A stretch of DNA of 64,000 nucleotides from Arthrobacter sp. Marseille-P9274. GTDB lineage: Bacteria > Actinomycetota > Actinomycetes > Actinomycetales > Micrococcaceae. The DNA is taken from assembly GCF_946892675.1 (NCBI RefSeq), contig NZ_CAMPOV010000003.1, positions 434,001-498,000 on the forward strand. Reading direction: 5' to 3'. Below the pieces are notes generated by a model. That model did not search any database. It saw only the letters and a program-made list of their open reading frames with translations, and had not been told where the DNA came from. Shown here in pieces: positions 1 through 11,538 of this stretch; the stretch's first letter is position 1, and the number at the start of each line of letters is the position of its first letter. Made by a program: the position numbers and the translations under genes.

Positions 1-1110
1 ATTCTCAAGCCGATGAACTACTTCCTGGTCACAGATCAGGACCCCGACAAGGTCCTTGAGATATTCGTGCGCGTCAACAGCGGCGGCACGACGCTCTCCT
101 ATTCCGACTTGCTGCTGTCCATGGCCACCAACCAGTGGAAGGAACTGGACGCTCGTGAAGAGGTCCGCTCCTTAGTCAGCGACCTCAACGGCAACGCCGG
201 GCGACAGTTTTCCTTCTCTAAGGACGTCGTTTTGAAAACGGCGCTGACCATCGCCGATGTCGATGTGCGCTTCAAGGTCACCAACTTCACGCAATCCAAC
301 ATGGCGAAGGTTGAAGCCGCCTGGCCCCAAATCAAGAACGCCTTGCTGCGTGCAGGAATCTTGCTCCAGCAATTCGGATACAACGAACGCAATCTCACAG
401 CGAACAGCGTCATCATCCCGATCGCACACTACCTTCACCTGCGCGGCGCGGGCGACGCCTACCTCGACTCCAGCTCCCACGCAGCCGACCGGTTGGCGCT
501 CCAGCGCTGGGTTACCCGATCCCTTATCAAACGCGGTGTATGGGGATCAGGACTCGACACGCTGCTCACGCGAATCCGTGATGTCCTGCGTGCCAACACC
601 GTGCCAGAATTCCCCGTGGAGGCACTCGAAACGGCCATGGCTGCTGTCGGCAAGGGCCTAACGTTTGACACTGCCGAGATCGACGAGCTGCTCAATCTCA
701 AGTACGCCGGGCAACGCACCTTCTCCGTGCTCTCAGTGCTGTACCCGGGGCTCGACCTGAGCAAGAAGTTTCATGAGGATCACATTTTCCCCAAGTCCCG
801 TTTCACGAACAAGAAGCTGGCGGAGGCAGGAGTCCCCACAGAAAGAGTTGACGATTACCTCGCCTCTTTCAATCTCCTGCCCAACCTCCAACTTCTCGCA
901 GGTACGGCAAACATCGAGAAGCAGGACGCGCTTCCAATCGACTGGATCGCATCAGCTTTCCCGACCGAGGAGAGGCGCGCGACGTACCTACAAGAAAATG
1001 ACCTTGATGGGCTGCCACTCGGCTCCATCGACTTCATGGAGTTCTTCGAGAAGCGGAAAACAAGAATCAGGGACCGACTCGTCGAGGCACTTGGATCGAA
1101 TCTAGCCTGA
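1..1110 (+). CDS. DUF262-family protein with C-terminal HNH motif, 5' partial
   Basis: The reading frame is open from base 1, so the true start lies outside the window; the first internal ATG is at 13. The visible N-terminal part reads VFVRVNSGGTTLSYSDLL-like, the conserved DUF262 (GmrS/ParB-like NTPase) signature. Near visible residues 255-265 is an EDHIFPKSRF segment typical of the DUF1524/HNH nuclease end of GmrSD-type modification-dependent restriction proteins. It may bind and cut modified foreign DNA, but this is family inference. It is convergent with the AAA_13 ATPase gene (113 bp tail to tail), which fits a defence-island setting. Because the N-terminus is missing I cannot say whether the NTPase residues are complete. 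Confidence 0.75.
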   Translation: MLKPMNYFLVTDQDPDKVLEIFVRVNSGGTTLSYSDLLLSMATNQWKELDAREEVRSLVSDLNGNAGRQFSFSKDVVLKTALTIADVDVRFKVTNFTQSNMAKVEAAWPQIKNALLRAGILLQQFGYNERNLTANSVIIPIAHYLHLRGAGDAYLDSSSHAADRLALQRWVTRSLIKRGVWGSGLDTLLTRIRDVLRANTVPEFPVEALETAMAAVGKGLTFDTAEIDELLNLKYAGQRTFSVLSVLYPGLDLSKKFHEDHIFPKSRFTNKKLAEAGVPTERVDDYLASFNLLPNLQLLAGTANIEKQDALPIDWIASAFPTEERRATYLQENDLDGLPLGSIDFMEFFEKRKTRIRDRLVEALGSNLA

Positions 1111-1223
1111 ACTCGCTGCGATGCGAGGTCGGCTGCCGTCCCTGGAACTTGTACAGGCCTGATCCTGCGCTGCGGGACTCACGGGTGCAAGACCGGGTTC
1201 TTACCAGGATGCAGTGTTACCGC

Positions 1224-4004
1224 TCAGAGAGCCCACTCAGCGTTTTGCGCTTTCCTCCTGTTGGACAAATCTTTCGCGAAATCCCTGATGTCTTTCAGAC
1301 GCAGAGCCATCTCAGCAGGTGTCGGAAGAGACTTTTCGTTCCCCTCAGCAGTGGAGTGAACATAGAAATTGTTGACATTCATGCCATCGTTGATGGCCAC
1401 GATGTCCTTCTCTCTTAGCACTAGGAGCGTCCTCAAGTGCTGAGTGGACACTCCCGGTTTGTTCCGTGCCACGATGCCGTTGACGACCAGTTCCTCGACG
1501 ACGTACTCCCAAACCTTACGGAGGTTGTTGGCGAAGTTCTCGCAGGCCCGCGCATATGCTGCATGGTTATGTGCCTCATACAGAGCCTTCGCCTGGGGAT
1601 ACTGCTCGTTTTCGAGCAGTTGCATCAGGGGCTTGTAGCCGCCTTTGGGTGAGCCTGTGCCGGCAATCTGCTGCCCCGTGCCGGTTTCCTCCCGCTGAGT
1701 GATTTCGATGAAGTTGTACTCCACCTTGACCGGTTCCTCAATGCCTTCCCGGATCTGGTCTTCCCTGTCCTTAGTGATGCCCTCGTGCCACAGAACGCTG
1801 GCGAATGGCATGGAGTGGGTAAAAATGATGACCTGTCGGGTACGGGCTTCCTTCACCAGACGTTGAGCAACCTTGATTTGAAATGCCTGGTCCAGGGAGG
1901 TGATGGGGTCGTCAAGGATGATTGCCGAGCCGTCACCGCTAGAAGAAACATCACTGAGGAACGCGGCAATGGACACGGCCCGAAGTTCCCCTTCGCTGAG
2001 AACCCCGTCTGCGGGAGTTTTCTTGGTGCCTAGGATATTGAAGGCAATGTTGCTGACGCCCTTGTTGACGCTAGTGGCAATGAGGTCGACCTTCAACTGG
2101 GGTTCGTTGCTTGCTCCCCGTGGACGGTCTTCCAGGATGCGGAGGTTGTCCTTGAAGTCCGTGGCTACCTGCTCCACATATTCTTGGCATACTTTGCCCG
2201 AGAAGTCCGAGAGCCCCCGTGTGCCGCATTGCCCGATGACTTCCTGCAATGCCTCGATGTGAATCAACCGGTTGTGCAGTGTCTTGAGTGCTGGAAGCGC
2301 CTTGGCAACTAGGGAACGCTCCTGCAGGTTGATCAGTTTTGCCTGTATTTCCAGGAGGTCTGCCCCGTCTGCGGATTCTTCCTGGATTTTGTGAACGTCC
2401 GCTTCGTAGGTTTGTACCACCTTCTCAATGAAGATGACCGCCTCACCTAGGCTGTCCTGGATGGTGAAGCCCTCGATGGAACCGGTGTCCCCCTCGGCGA
2501 CCGCTGAGCCTTTGATGAACGGTGCGACCTTCTCGTCAATGGCTTCAAGGCTGTCGTCATCCGTGGGCAGGTTTTCGAGTAGGTCTGTGATCGTGTGCAG
2601 GTCCAGCCGCAGTTGCAGGATGACTGCCATGTCTTCTTCTGCCAGCACTGTCAGCAGGGCATCATCAATCTGCTCCGGTGAGACAGCCTTCTTGATACCG
2701 GTAACGACATCCATGGCAACCGCGGTCAGCTTCCGCCGCTCTGCGGCAAGATCCTGTTTCATTGCCTTATCGAACTGGCGGAACCGTTCGTGGGCTTCCT
2801 CGGTCAGGGGCTGATGGCACAGCAGGCAGTTCTCCATTGCGTCGGAGGGGAACTGCTCGTCAGGGTAGGCAATCTTGTCGGCATAATCCTTGGCCGCGTT
2901 CCACATCACGTGCCAGTGACTGCTTAGGACACCGGGAACGACCTCTGCCGAGAAATCATGCTGTTCCTGTGCCGCCTCCTCCAGCTTGATGGTCCGCAAG
3001 CGTTTCCAGATGGCCCGCAGGACTTCGAACTGTTCGGGGCTGACTTTCTCAGCAAGGGTCTGAATCCTGTTTGCCTGGGTCCTGGTCTGGTTCATCCGGC
3101 TCTGCGCCTGTGCCAGCCGTGTGCTCTTACTACTATTTTTGCGGTGGCTGATGGTTGCCGGAAGGGTTTCGAGTTCCACAAGTTCCTGCTCGGTCAGCTT
3201 CCCTAGTGCTTTGACAGCCATAAAGCCGCCGAACTTGCCCACTACCTTCATAACCTTGCGGACTTCCTCATCCGTGGCTTGGTGGTAGATGGCTGGTGCT
3301 GGCGCCGCTTTCAGCGCAGCTTGTCTGCGTTTCGCGTCACCTCCGACGGCGTCGTAAGTATTGATTAGGCTTTGCAGGAGTTCCAGACCGTCAGGGGTAA
3401 CGGTTAGGGTGGTGCCCTTGGCATTCACATGCGACGCAGCGGTTTTGGAATCGTAGACGGCCACTCGGGATAGGTTGGAGTCCTCGCTGGCGTTCCTGAG
3501 GTTCCAGTTGTGGCTGGTTTCCTCCTCCCCCAAGAGGTAGTCCACGGTGGCAAGGGGTTCCATATCTTCCTGCTTGAAAACATTGCCCAAGATGGTTTCG
3601 GGATGCCGTGAGTGGCAGGAGGATTTGAGAATCCTCGTGTAGCCGGACTTGCCTACCCCGTTGAGACCGTAGATGATGACGATGCCCTTGGCCTCCAAGG
3701 TGAGGCTCGTGTTTTCACGCATCCTGTTGACGCCCTGATGGTGAGTAATTTTCTTGATGGTGACAGGTGGGCTATCCGAGGAGCTAGTGGGAATGTGGTG
3801 CTCTGTGAGTGGCTTCGGCGTGGACGGGTTCAGCCTCGTTGTTTCGTCCTGGTGCTCGATCCTAAGACTCAAGTCCGACAGGGCTGATGCGTATGCCATG
3901 TCTGTGAGGTCGGTTACGTCAGTGTCTGGAAGTGTGGGGCTTGAGGTGTGCCTCCGAAGCGCATCACGTTGCCATGGCAACAGATTCTGAGAGTAAGTGA
4001 GCAC
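1224..4004 (-). CDS. AAA_13-family ATPase with CxxC hook, RloC/PrrC-like candidate anticodon nuclease
   Basis: A 926-residue protein. The Walker A motif GLNGVGKS lies near residues 113-120 and the Walker B motif SAIILDDPITSLD near 690, separated by long helical, probably coiled-coil segments. In the middle, Cys393 and Cys396 form NCLLCHQP, resembling the zinc hook that distinguishes RloC from PrrC. Near residues 828-832 is R-K-V-W-E, followed about 50 residues later by a YVHS histidine. That matches in type the R-x-x-x-E ... H nuclease triad of PrrC/RloC, although the E-H spacing is longer than I would expect. The start is GTG at 4004; an in-frame stop lies just upstream and no strong ribosome binding site is visible. 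The ATPase family call is firm; the nuclease activity is inferred. Confidence 0.75.
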   Translation of the reverse strand: MLTYSQNLLPWQRDALRRHTSSPTLPDTDVTDLTDMAYASALSDLSLRIEHQDETTRLNPSTPKPLTEHHIPTSSSDSPPVTIKKITHHQGVNRMRENTSLTLEAKGIVIIYGLNGVGKSGYTRILKSSCHSRHPETILGNVFKQEDMEPLATVDYLLGEEETSHNWNLRNASEDSNLSRVAVYDSKTAASHVNAKGTTLTVTPDGLELLQSLINTYDAVGGDAKRRQAALKAAPAPAIYHQATDEEVRKVMKVVGKFGGFMAVKALGKLTEQELVELETLPATISHRKNSSKSTRLAQAQSRMNQTRTQANRIQTLAEKVSPEQFEVLRAIWKRLRTIKLEEAAQEQHDFSAEVVPGVLSSHWHVMWNAAKDYADKIAYPDEQFPSDAMENCLLCHQPLTEEAHERFRQFDKAMKQDLAAERRKLTAVAMDVVTGIKKAVSPEQIDDALLTVLAEEDMAVILQLRLDLHTITDLLENLPTDDDSLEAIDEKVAPFIKGSAVAEGDTGSIEGFTIQDSLGEAVIFIEKVVQTYEADVHKIQEESADGADLLEIQAKLINLQERSLVAKALPALKTLHNRLIHIEALQEVIGQCGTRGLSDFSGKVCQEYVEQVATDFKDNLRILEDRPRGASNEPQLKVDLIATSVNKGVSNIAFNILGTKKTPADGVLSEGELRAVSIAAFLSDVSSSGDGSAIILDDPITSLDQAFQIKVAQRLVKEARTRQVIIFTHSMPFASVLWHEGITKDREDQIREGIEEPVKVEYNFIEITQREETGTGQQIAGTGSPKGGYKPLMQLLENEQYPQAKALYEAHNHAAYARACENFANNLRKVWEYVVEELVVNGIVARNKPGVSTQHLRTLLVLREKDIVAINDGMNVNNFYVHSTAEGNEKSLPTPAEMALRLKDIRDFAKDLSNRRKAQNAEWAL

Positions 4005-4319
4005 TTGCGAGTAGATGGAACCAGCGATGACTTCCCCCAGGAACTATGTGACGACAAGGTTGGAGGCCATCCGATGGGTGACTTCCTGCAATCCATTCTG
4101 CAGGGTGGTCCGACGTTTAAGCGGTGGCCACGCCTGGAGCGGCAGCTAGCCCTGATCTTTCATGGTGAGCCCGTCGCGTGCCGGAGCCTCGGTGAATGGC
4201 GGGTTGGCTGTTCAGCTGGTTCCCGGCACGCTGAGGGGCCCTTGACGCCGGGTTCTGCGCGGGTTTCCACGTGCCGGTGCTTGGTCTTTCTGCTCGTGGT
4301 GGTCAGGGTGCCGCCGGTG
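4005..4319. other. Intergenic stretch, nothing recognised
   Basis: Upstream of the AAA_13 ATPase gene and abutting the transposase remnant. Both strands carry only short overlapping open frames without family resemblance. The promoter of the ATPase gene should lie here, but I see no clear -35/-10 pair. Confidence 0.4.
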
Positions 4320-4685
4320 TCAGGTCCGGAGGGCGGCTACGGCTTGGGTGATTCGCGCGTGGATGCGGGCGGTGGCCTCAATCAGGGTGTTGCACAGCAG
4401 CCGCTCCGGGGCGGTGTCGGGCAGCAGCAGATGGTGCCTGTGGGCGCGGATGATGATTTTCCCGGCGGTGGCGAAGAGCCGGTAACGCCAGCGTTTGATG
4501 TCCCCTGCCCTGGCCTTGTGACCCGCCGGGAGAGCCGCGAGTAGGAGCCAGGAGATGAGGTTCGAGGCCAGGGCGGCGAGGTTGGCCCAGCGATCCGAAT
4601 GAGTAGCCGGACGAACTTGCGGCCATCCATCTCGGGTTGGATCAACGGCCCGACAGCGATGGTCTTGCCAGCTGTTGCGTGCCAA
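4320..4685 (-). pseudogene. IS1380-family transposase C-terminal remnant
   Basis: The minus-strand frame contains RWANLAALASNLISWLLLAALP, then a KRWRYRLFATAGKIIIRAHRHHLLLPD-like segment ending at a stop. This is the C-terminal part of IS1380/DDE_Tnp_1 transposases (an Asn-rich helix followed by an Arg/His strand region). Only about 100 of the usual 450 or so residues remain. I found no N-terminal part and no terminal inverted repeats, so it is a dead insertion-sequence relic marking a rearrangement border. Confidence 0.7.
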
Positions 4686-4734
4686 TCATGGGGCGGAGTA
4701 TGGGCAACTCGGGCGCACTGCAGATGCTCCAGCG

Positions 4735-5202
4735 CTAAAGCCCATGCGACAAGCGCCAGAGTTTGTTCCTTTGAAGAGGGTCATAACTTTCATCAGCAAT
4801 CAGCCTTCGAAGATGGGGGTATCCCTCCAGCGGGGCGTTATGCATTTCAGTTTGTATCGCCGCAGTGCTGCACATGGAACGCATATCGCGTCCCCAATAG
4901 CTCCAGGTATGGTCTGTGACTCGGCCAAGGCCGCGCAGAGCTATTTGGTCTTCGCACAATCCTATGTACTCCTGGATAAGGATCTTGTCGGCACGTTTCG
5001 GAATTCCCTTCAACATGAATTTCTCCGATCGCCTGTCCATGAGTGTCCAGAATCGAAGCAGGTACTGCATTTCTAGCTCTCGGTGCATTTGGCGGTTTAC
5101 ATGACGTATCTGAACAGCGGCTAGAACGACAGCCAGCAACGTGGCCAACGACAGTACAGAAGTTAGCGCCTCCGCCCAGTTCGGAGGTTCACTAGCGATC
5201 AT
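4735..5202 (-). CDS. Small single-span membrane protein, function unknown
   Basis: A 155-residue product from the ATG at 5202; the frame is open to 5277, but the extra 25 residues are Cys-rich and unlike a normal N-terminus. One strong transmembrane segment near residues 12-30 (SVLSLATLLAVVLAAVQI) is followed by a basic helix (HVNRQMHRELEMQYLLRFW) and a soluble C-terminal domain. The layout resembles small DUF4760-like proteins that often sit in accessory regions, but I cannot assign a family. GAGAG about 9 nt upstream could serve as ribosome binding site. Confidence 0.5.
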   Translation of the reverse strand: MIASEPPNWAEALTSVLSLATLLAVVLAAVQIRHVNRQMHRELEMQYLLRFWTLMDRRSEKFMLKGIPKRADKILIQEYIGLCEDQIALRGLGRVTDHTWSYWGRDMRSMCSTAAIQTEMHNAPLEGYPHLRRLIADESYDPLQRNKLWRLSHGL

Positions 5203-5499
5203 ATTTTTATTCACTCTCGGATAGGAAATCAGTGTGCACATTTGACATATGCATCGCTCATTCAACCGCGTCATCATTTAGTCGCTTGTTATTCTCAAGC
5301 TCGGCCCAGTGATGCTCGAGCCGTATATACCGATCGTGAGCTCACACCAGAAGCACCAGACATTTCGCGCGGGAACCGCTCTTAGGAGGTAAGTGCGGGT
5401 TTTGTGAGCGACTCAGGGCGCTTTGACAGAGCTGTCGTCCACTAACCTAGGCATCCGCACTTGTATCCCTGCGGGCCCTCCAGTCAGGCAGAAATCCGT
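5203..5499. other. Intergenic stretch, nothing recognised
   Basis: Between the small membrane protein gene and the metallopeptidase remnant. No coding frame with family resemblance; lower GC than the surroundings around 5190-5340, consistent with acquired DNA. Confidence 0.35.
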
Positions 5500-5805
5500 T
5501 CATGAGTTGGGTAACCGCTCGTTGTGGTGTCGCTCAAGTAGGTGAGTCATCTCGTGCACCGCAATGTACTCAAGACAGTTCGGGTGCTTCTTGGCGAGCT
5601 CCAGGTTGAACCAAACGTGAGCAGACTCCCTGTTGCAGGAGCCCCACTTGGTCTTCATGCGGCGGACCGACCACTTGGCGACCTCGCGTCCTGACTGGCG
5701 TCCATACCGCCGCGCAACTCGTCGCAGCTCTTCCACAGCGAGCTGTAGAGGTCGGATTTCTTGAGCGCCACGGCGCGTCCCCCTTATAGATCCCAATTCA
5801 CTCAT
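5500..5805 (-). pseudogene. YgjP/M48-type metallopeptidase (DUF45) remnant
   Basis: The fragment keeps the family core: KWGSCN, then WFNLELAKKHPNCLEYIAVHEMTHLLERHHNERL, including the zinc-binding H-E-M-T-H and a downstream His. Family members run about 230 residues, with roughly 120 more residues before this point and a conserved tail after HHNxRF. Here the frame stops four residues after the metal motif and the N-terminal half is missing. These peptidases are frequently encoded beside type I restriction genes, so this may be the last trace of such a locus. Catalytic function is unlikely. Confidence 0.75.
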
Positions 5806-6000
5806 AGCGACTATTCAAACGCCGCCGGAGCAATGCCCGGCGACCAGCAAAGCGCTACTTTCAATCTACCTATCGGATAGGACGTTTCATGGCAGCGAAA
5901 TGACCATGACTCGGAGAGCGCCTCTGGATCCAGGCGCTGGCTCCTCCTGCTTCGACCTGACCGACTTCATTACCGACCCCTGTCGGTCCAGCGCGTTCAG

Positions 6001-7488
6001 TTACCGCCCCGCGTGGGCTTGGAGGAACTGGTAGACCTCGGTCTCGTCGACGCCGGGGAAGGCGCCGGGCGGCAGGGCGGCGAGGAGGTGGGTGTTGGCG
6101 CGGGCGGCGGGCCAGGCCTGGCCGCCCCACTGGGCGGCGAGGTCGGCGGGCGGGCGGCGGCAGCAGGACTCGTCGGGGCAGAGCGACTTGGATCGCTCCT
6201 GGGTGTCGCGGCCGCGGAACCATTTGACGTCCTTGTAGGGCACGCCGATGCTCAGCGAATACTCGCCCGAGGAGTGCCGTTCGGTGATGGCGGTGCACCA
6301 AAACGTGCCGGCGGCGGTGTCGGTGTACTGGTTGAAGGCGCGGAACTTGTCGGGGACGTCGAAGACCGCGCGGCTGGTCCAGAACCGGCAGACAGGCTGG
6401 CCTTCGATGGCGCCGGTGTGGTCCGCCGGGAAGTTCACGTCGTCGTTCTCATACGCCTTATGGATGATCCCGGAGACGTGGACCTTCTGGAAGTGGCAGC
6501 GGATGCCCAGGTGGTGGGTGGCCAGGTTGGTGAACCGGTGGGCGGCGGTTTCATAGGAAACCGAGAAGGCGTCGCGCAGGTCCTCGATCGCCAGCTCCTT
6601 GGAGGCCTTGGCCTTCTGCAGGAAATCCACGGTGGCGTGCTCGGGCATCAGCAGGGCGGCGGCGAAGTAGTTGGTGTAGACGCGCTGGCGCAGGAAGTCG
6701 GCGTAGTCCGAAGGCGTCTCGTGGCCGAGCACGTAGTGGCCGACGGCCTGCAGCAGCACCGAGCGCGGGTCATGCTCCGACCGGTGGCCCTGCGTCAGGT
6801 AAATTCTGCGGTTCTTCAAATCCGTCACGGAGCGGGTGGAATGCGGCAGATCCCCGACGTACTGGAGGCTGAAACCGAGGTGCTCAGCGATGTCCGCGGC
6901 GACGTGGTGGGACAGCGGGCCGCCCTTGAAGCCGACCGCCTTGAGCAGCTCCTGGGCCTGGGCCTCGATGTCCTCGTAGTGGTTGTTCCGGGCGCGCATT
7001 TCGGCCCGCAGTTCGGTGTTGGCGCGGCGGGCTTCCTCGGGCGTCGCGGACTGCTCGTCGAGCCGGCGCTCGAGCTCGTGCTGCAGGCCGACGAGGGACT
7101 CGAGTACATCCATGGGAAGCCGCGAGCTGATGCGGACTTTGGGCAGTCCGAGGGACCCGTAGAGCGGGCCGCGCTGGGCGCGTTCCAGTTCGATTTCCAG
7201 CGCCGCGCGGCGGCTGGGAGGTTCGGCGCCGAGCAGCTGGTCCATGCCCACGCCGAGGGCCTTGGCGAGCGACTGCAGCATGCCGAGTTTGGGCTCGCGC
7301 TTGCCGTTCTCGATCAGCGACAGCTGGGAGGGCGCGGTGCCGACGGCGTCGCCCAGGTCGTCGAGCGTCATGCCCTGCGCCTTACGCAGGTGACGCACGC
7401 GGCGACCGAGGCTGATCAGGTCGATGTCGCCGTCGTTCTCCGCCTCCGCTGCAGGCTTCGCGGGACGGTGCCAGCTTGTAGAAGTCAT
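6001..7488 (-). CDS. ramB: RamB-type XRE regulator of acetate/glyoxylate metabolism
   Basis: A 495-residue regulator. The N-terminal XRE helix-turn-helix spans about residues 27-85 (RVRHLRKAQGMTLDDLGDAVGTAPSQLSLIENGKREP). A central ImmA/IrrE-like domain with AVGHYVLGHE lies around residues 235-245, and a C-terminal DUF2083-type region carries clustered cysteines (CPDESCCRRPP). This architecture and length match RamB of Corynebacterium and relatives, which controls aceA and aceB. The gene is divergent from aceA with a 157-bp shared upstream region, the classical arrangement. Start ATG at 7488; the ribosome binding site is weak. I did not find a convincing copy of the published RamB box between the two genes. 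Confidence 0.88.
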   Translation of the reverse strand: MTSTSWHRPAKPAAEAENDGDIDLISLGRRVRHLRKAQGMTLDDLGDAVGTAPSQLSLIENGKREPKLGMLQSLAKALGVGMDQLLGAEPPSRRAALEIELERAQRGPLYGSLGLPKVRISSRLPMDVLESLVGLQHELERRLDEQSATPEEARRANTELRAEMRARNNHYEDIEAQAQELLKAVGFKGGPLSHHVAADIAEHLGFSLQYVGDLPHSTRSVTDLKNRRIYLTQGHRSEHDPRSVLLQAVGHYVLGHETPSDYADFLRQRVYTNYFAAALLMPEHATVDFLQKAKASKELAIEDLRDAFSVSYETAAHRFTNLATHHLGIRCHFQKVHVSGIIHKAYENDDVNFPADHTGAIEGQPVCRFWTSRAVFDVPDKFRAFNQYTDTAAGTFWCTAITERHSSGEYSLSIGVPYKDVKWFRGRDTQERSKSLCPDESCCRRPPADLAAQWGGQAWPAARANTHLLAALPPGAFPGVDETEVYQFLQAHAGR

Positions 7489-7645
7489 TTCTTGAGGATA
7501 CGCGAAGAAACGCGAATCTTTCCAGCATTTTCATCTATCAGCCCCCTTGCACATGCGGAATAGTCGTTTTTACGAAGAAGTTCGGCCCCACAGCCGTAAC
7601 CCACGTCACTCGGTGAAGACGCCGGGACTACCAAGGAGAACAGCA
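7489..7645. promoter_or_regulatory. ramB-aceA divergent regulatory region
   Basis: The 157 bp between the start codons must hold both promoters. A direct repeat, CGCGAAGAAACGCGAA, lies near 7501-7516. AAGGAGA at 7633-7639 is the aceA ribosome binding site. Specific -35/-10 boxes could not be assigned with confidence. Confidence 0.5.
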
Positions 7646-8962
<1,317 letters not shown>

Positions 8963-8972
8963 AGGAACGCTT

Positions 8973-9034
8973 ACGACGGCGGTGGTGCGGTGCGCGCGAA
9001 GGCCGCACCGCCGTCGTCGTACCCCAAAATTTTT
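8973..9034 (+). terminator. Stem-loop with T-run between aceA and aceB
   Basis: ACGACGGCGGTGGTGCGG (8973-8990) pairs with CCGCACCGCCGTCGTCGT (9003-9020) apart from small bulges, and is followed by AAAATTTTT. It can terminate or attenuate transcription from aceA into aceB, so aceB may be expressed at lower level or from its own promoter. Confidence 0.65.
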
Positions 9035-9048
9035 AAGGAGTGAGTCCC

Positions 9049-10725
<1,677 letters not shown>

Positions 10726-10735
10726 GTCCTTGGCC

Positions 10736-10769
10736 GGAGTGGCCGCCTCGTCATAGGGGCGGCCGCTCC
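10736..10769. terminator. Inverted repeat downstream of aceB
   Basis: GGAGTGGCCGCC (10736-10747) pairs with GGCGGCCGCTCC (10758-10769) with one mismatch around a 10-base loop. It begins 11 bp after the aceB stop codon and probably ends the aceB transcript, although no T-run follows. Confidence 0.55.
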
Positions 10770-10779
10770 CCCAACCCGT

Positions 10780-10812
10780 CCGGCGGGCGGTACCTTCCAT
10801 CCCGCCCGCCGG
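10780..10812. terminator. Second GC-rich inverted repeat downstream of aceB
   Basis: CCGGCGGGCGG (10780-10790) pairs with the segment at 10801-10812 around a 10-base loop. It follows directly after the first aceB hairpin. Confidence 0.45.
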
Positions 10813-10916
10813 CCCCACGCTTTCCGCGGAGCCGGCGCTCCACGCTTTCTTCGCCATCAGCAGCCCGACAGCCGGGCGGAGCGGCGGTCCCGCGGAAGCA
10901 CAGAAGACAACGTGAT

Positions 10917-10955
10917 CCCCCGGTTGTCCGACTAACTCAGTCGGACAACCGGGGG
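10917..10955. terminator. Perfect 17-bp hairpin between convergent aceB and relE-type genes
   Basis: CCCCCGGTTGTCCGACT (10917-10933) and AGTCGGACAACCGGGGG (10939-10955) are exact complements around a five-base loop. It lies between two converging transcription units, so a bidirectional terminator is the simplest reading. There is no poly-T tract. Confidence 0.6.
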
Positions 10956-11019
10956 TGAGTACGTCCCGTGGGTTTCCGGCAGCAGAGCCCACACCGTGGC
11001 CGGATAATGCTGCCCACCT

Positions 11020-11283
11020 CTACCTATAGACCTCGCGTCGATGACCGATTCGAAGCACAAGGATGAGCAACTCGCCGTCGTGGATTTCGTAAATGATCCG
11101 ATAGTCACCGGTCCGGACCCGCCATTCCTCGCTGCCGCCAACCAACTGCTTGGCCAGCGGCGGCCGGGGGTTGGTGCGCAGAATTTCGATGGTGCGCAGG
11201 ATCCTGGTCTGGGTGCCCCGGTCCAGCTTCCTCAACTGCCGGGCTGCCGAAGCCGCATACCGAACCTCGAAGGGCTCGCTCAA
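11020..11283 (-). CDS. RelE/ParE-family toxin
   Basis: An 87-residue protein with the RelE fold signature: YAASAARQLRKLDRGTQTRILRTIEIL at the front, then EWRVRTGDYRIIYEIHDGELLILVLRIGHRREVYR. It carries the conserved Arg and terminal Tyr-Arg region expected of ribosome-dependent mRNA interferases. The start overlaps the stop of the antitoxin gene by four bases (11280-11283), so the two are translationally coupled. Family members inhibit translation when free of antitoxin. The gene looks complete. Confidence 0.88.
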   Translation of the reverse strand: MSEPFEVRYAASAARQLRKLDRGTQTRILRTIEILRTNPRPPLAKQLVGGSEEWRVRTGDYRIIYEIHDGELLILVLRIGHRREVYR

Positions 11284-11531
11284 ACCTCGATCCCGAGTTC
11301 GGCAAGGAGCGCCTCATGCGAGACCGTCGGCTCGTTCTCCTGCCGAGCAGCCTTGGCACCCTCTACATCCTCTGCGTCTTCGAGTGCCTCGACTGCGCGG
11401 CGGTAGAACGCAATGTCAACGACGGCGGCAACGTCCCGCCCCCGGCGCGAGATGGACACGGGCTCTGAACGGACAGCGTCGAGCAGTTCGGCCCAGTGCT
11501 GGCGCGCTTCGTTGGAAGGAACCGACCTCAT
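11280..11531 (-). CDS. Phd/YefM-family antitoxin
   Basis: An 83-residue protein starting MRSVPSNEARQHWAELLDAVRSEPVSISRRGRDVAAVV, the DNA-binding fold of Phd/YefM antitoxins, followed by an acidic, probably disordered toxin-neutralising tail. First gene of the pair with the RelE-type toxin. A triple 9-bp repeat lies eight bases upstream of the ATG and probably serves autorepression. Confidence 0.88.
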   Translation of the reverse strand: MRSVPSNEARQHWAELLDAVRSEPVSISRRGRDVAAVVDIAFYRRAVEALEDAEDVEGAKAARQENEPTVSHEALLAELGIEV

Positions 11532-11538
11532 GGATCAA

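Noticed and set aside
6013-7563. 516-codon plus-strand open frame across ramB
   Set aside because: Antisense shadow of the conserved regulator, with Gly/Val-rich composition and no recognisable domain.
7489-7645. Published RamB box between ramB and aceA
   Set aside because: I found only partial similarity to the AACTTTGCAAA-type consensus, not enough to place an operator.
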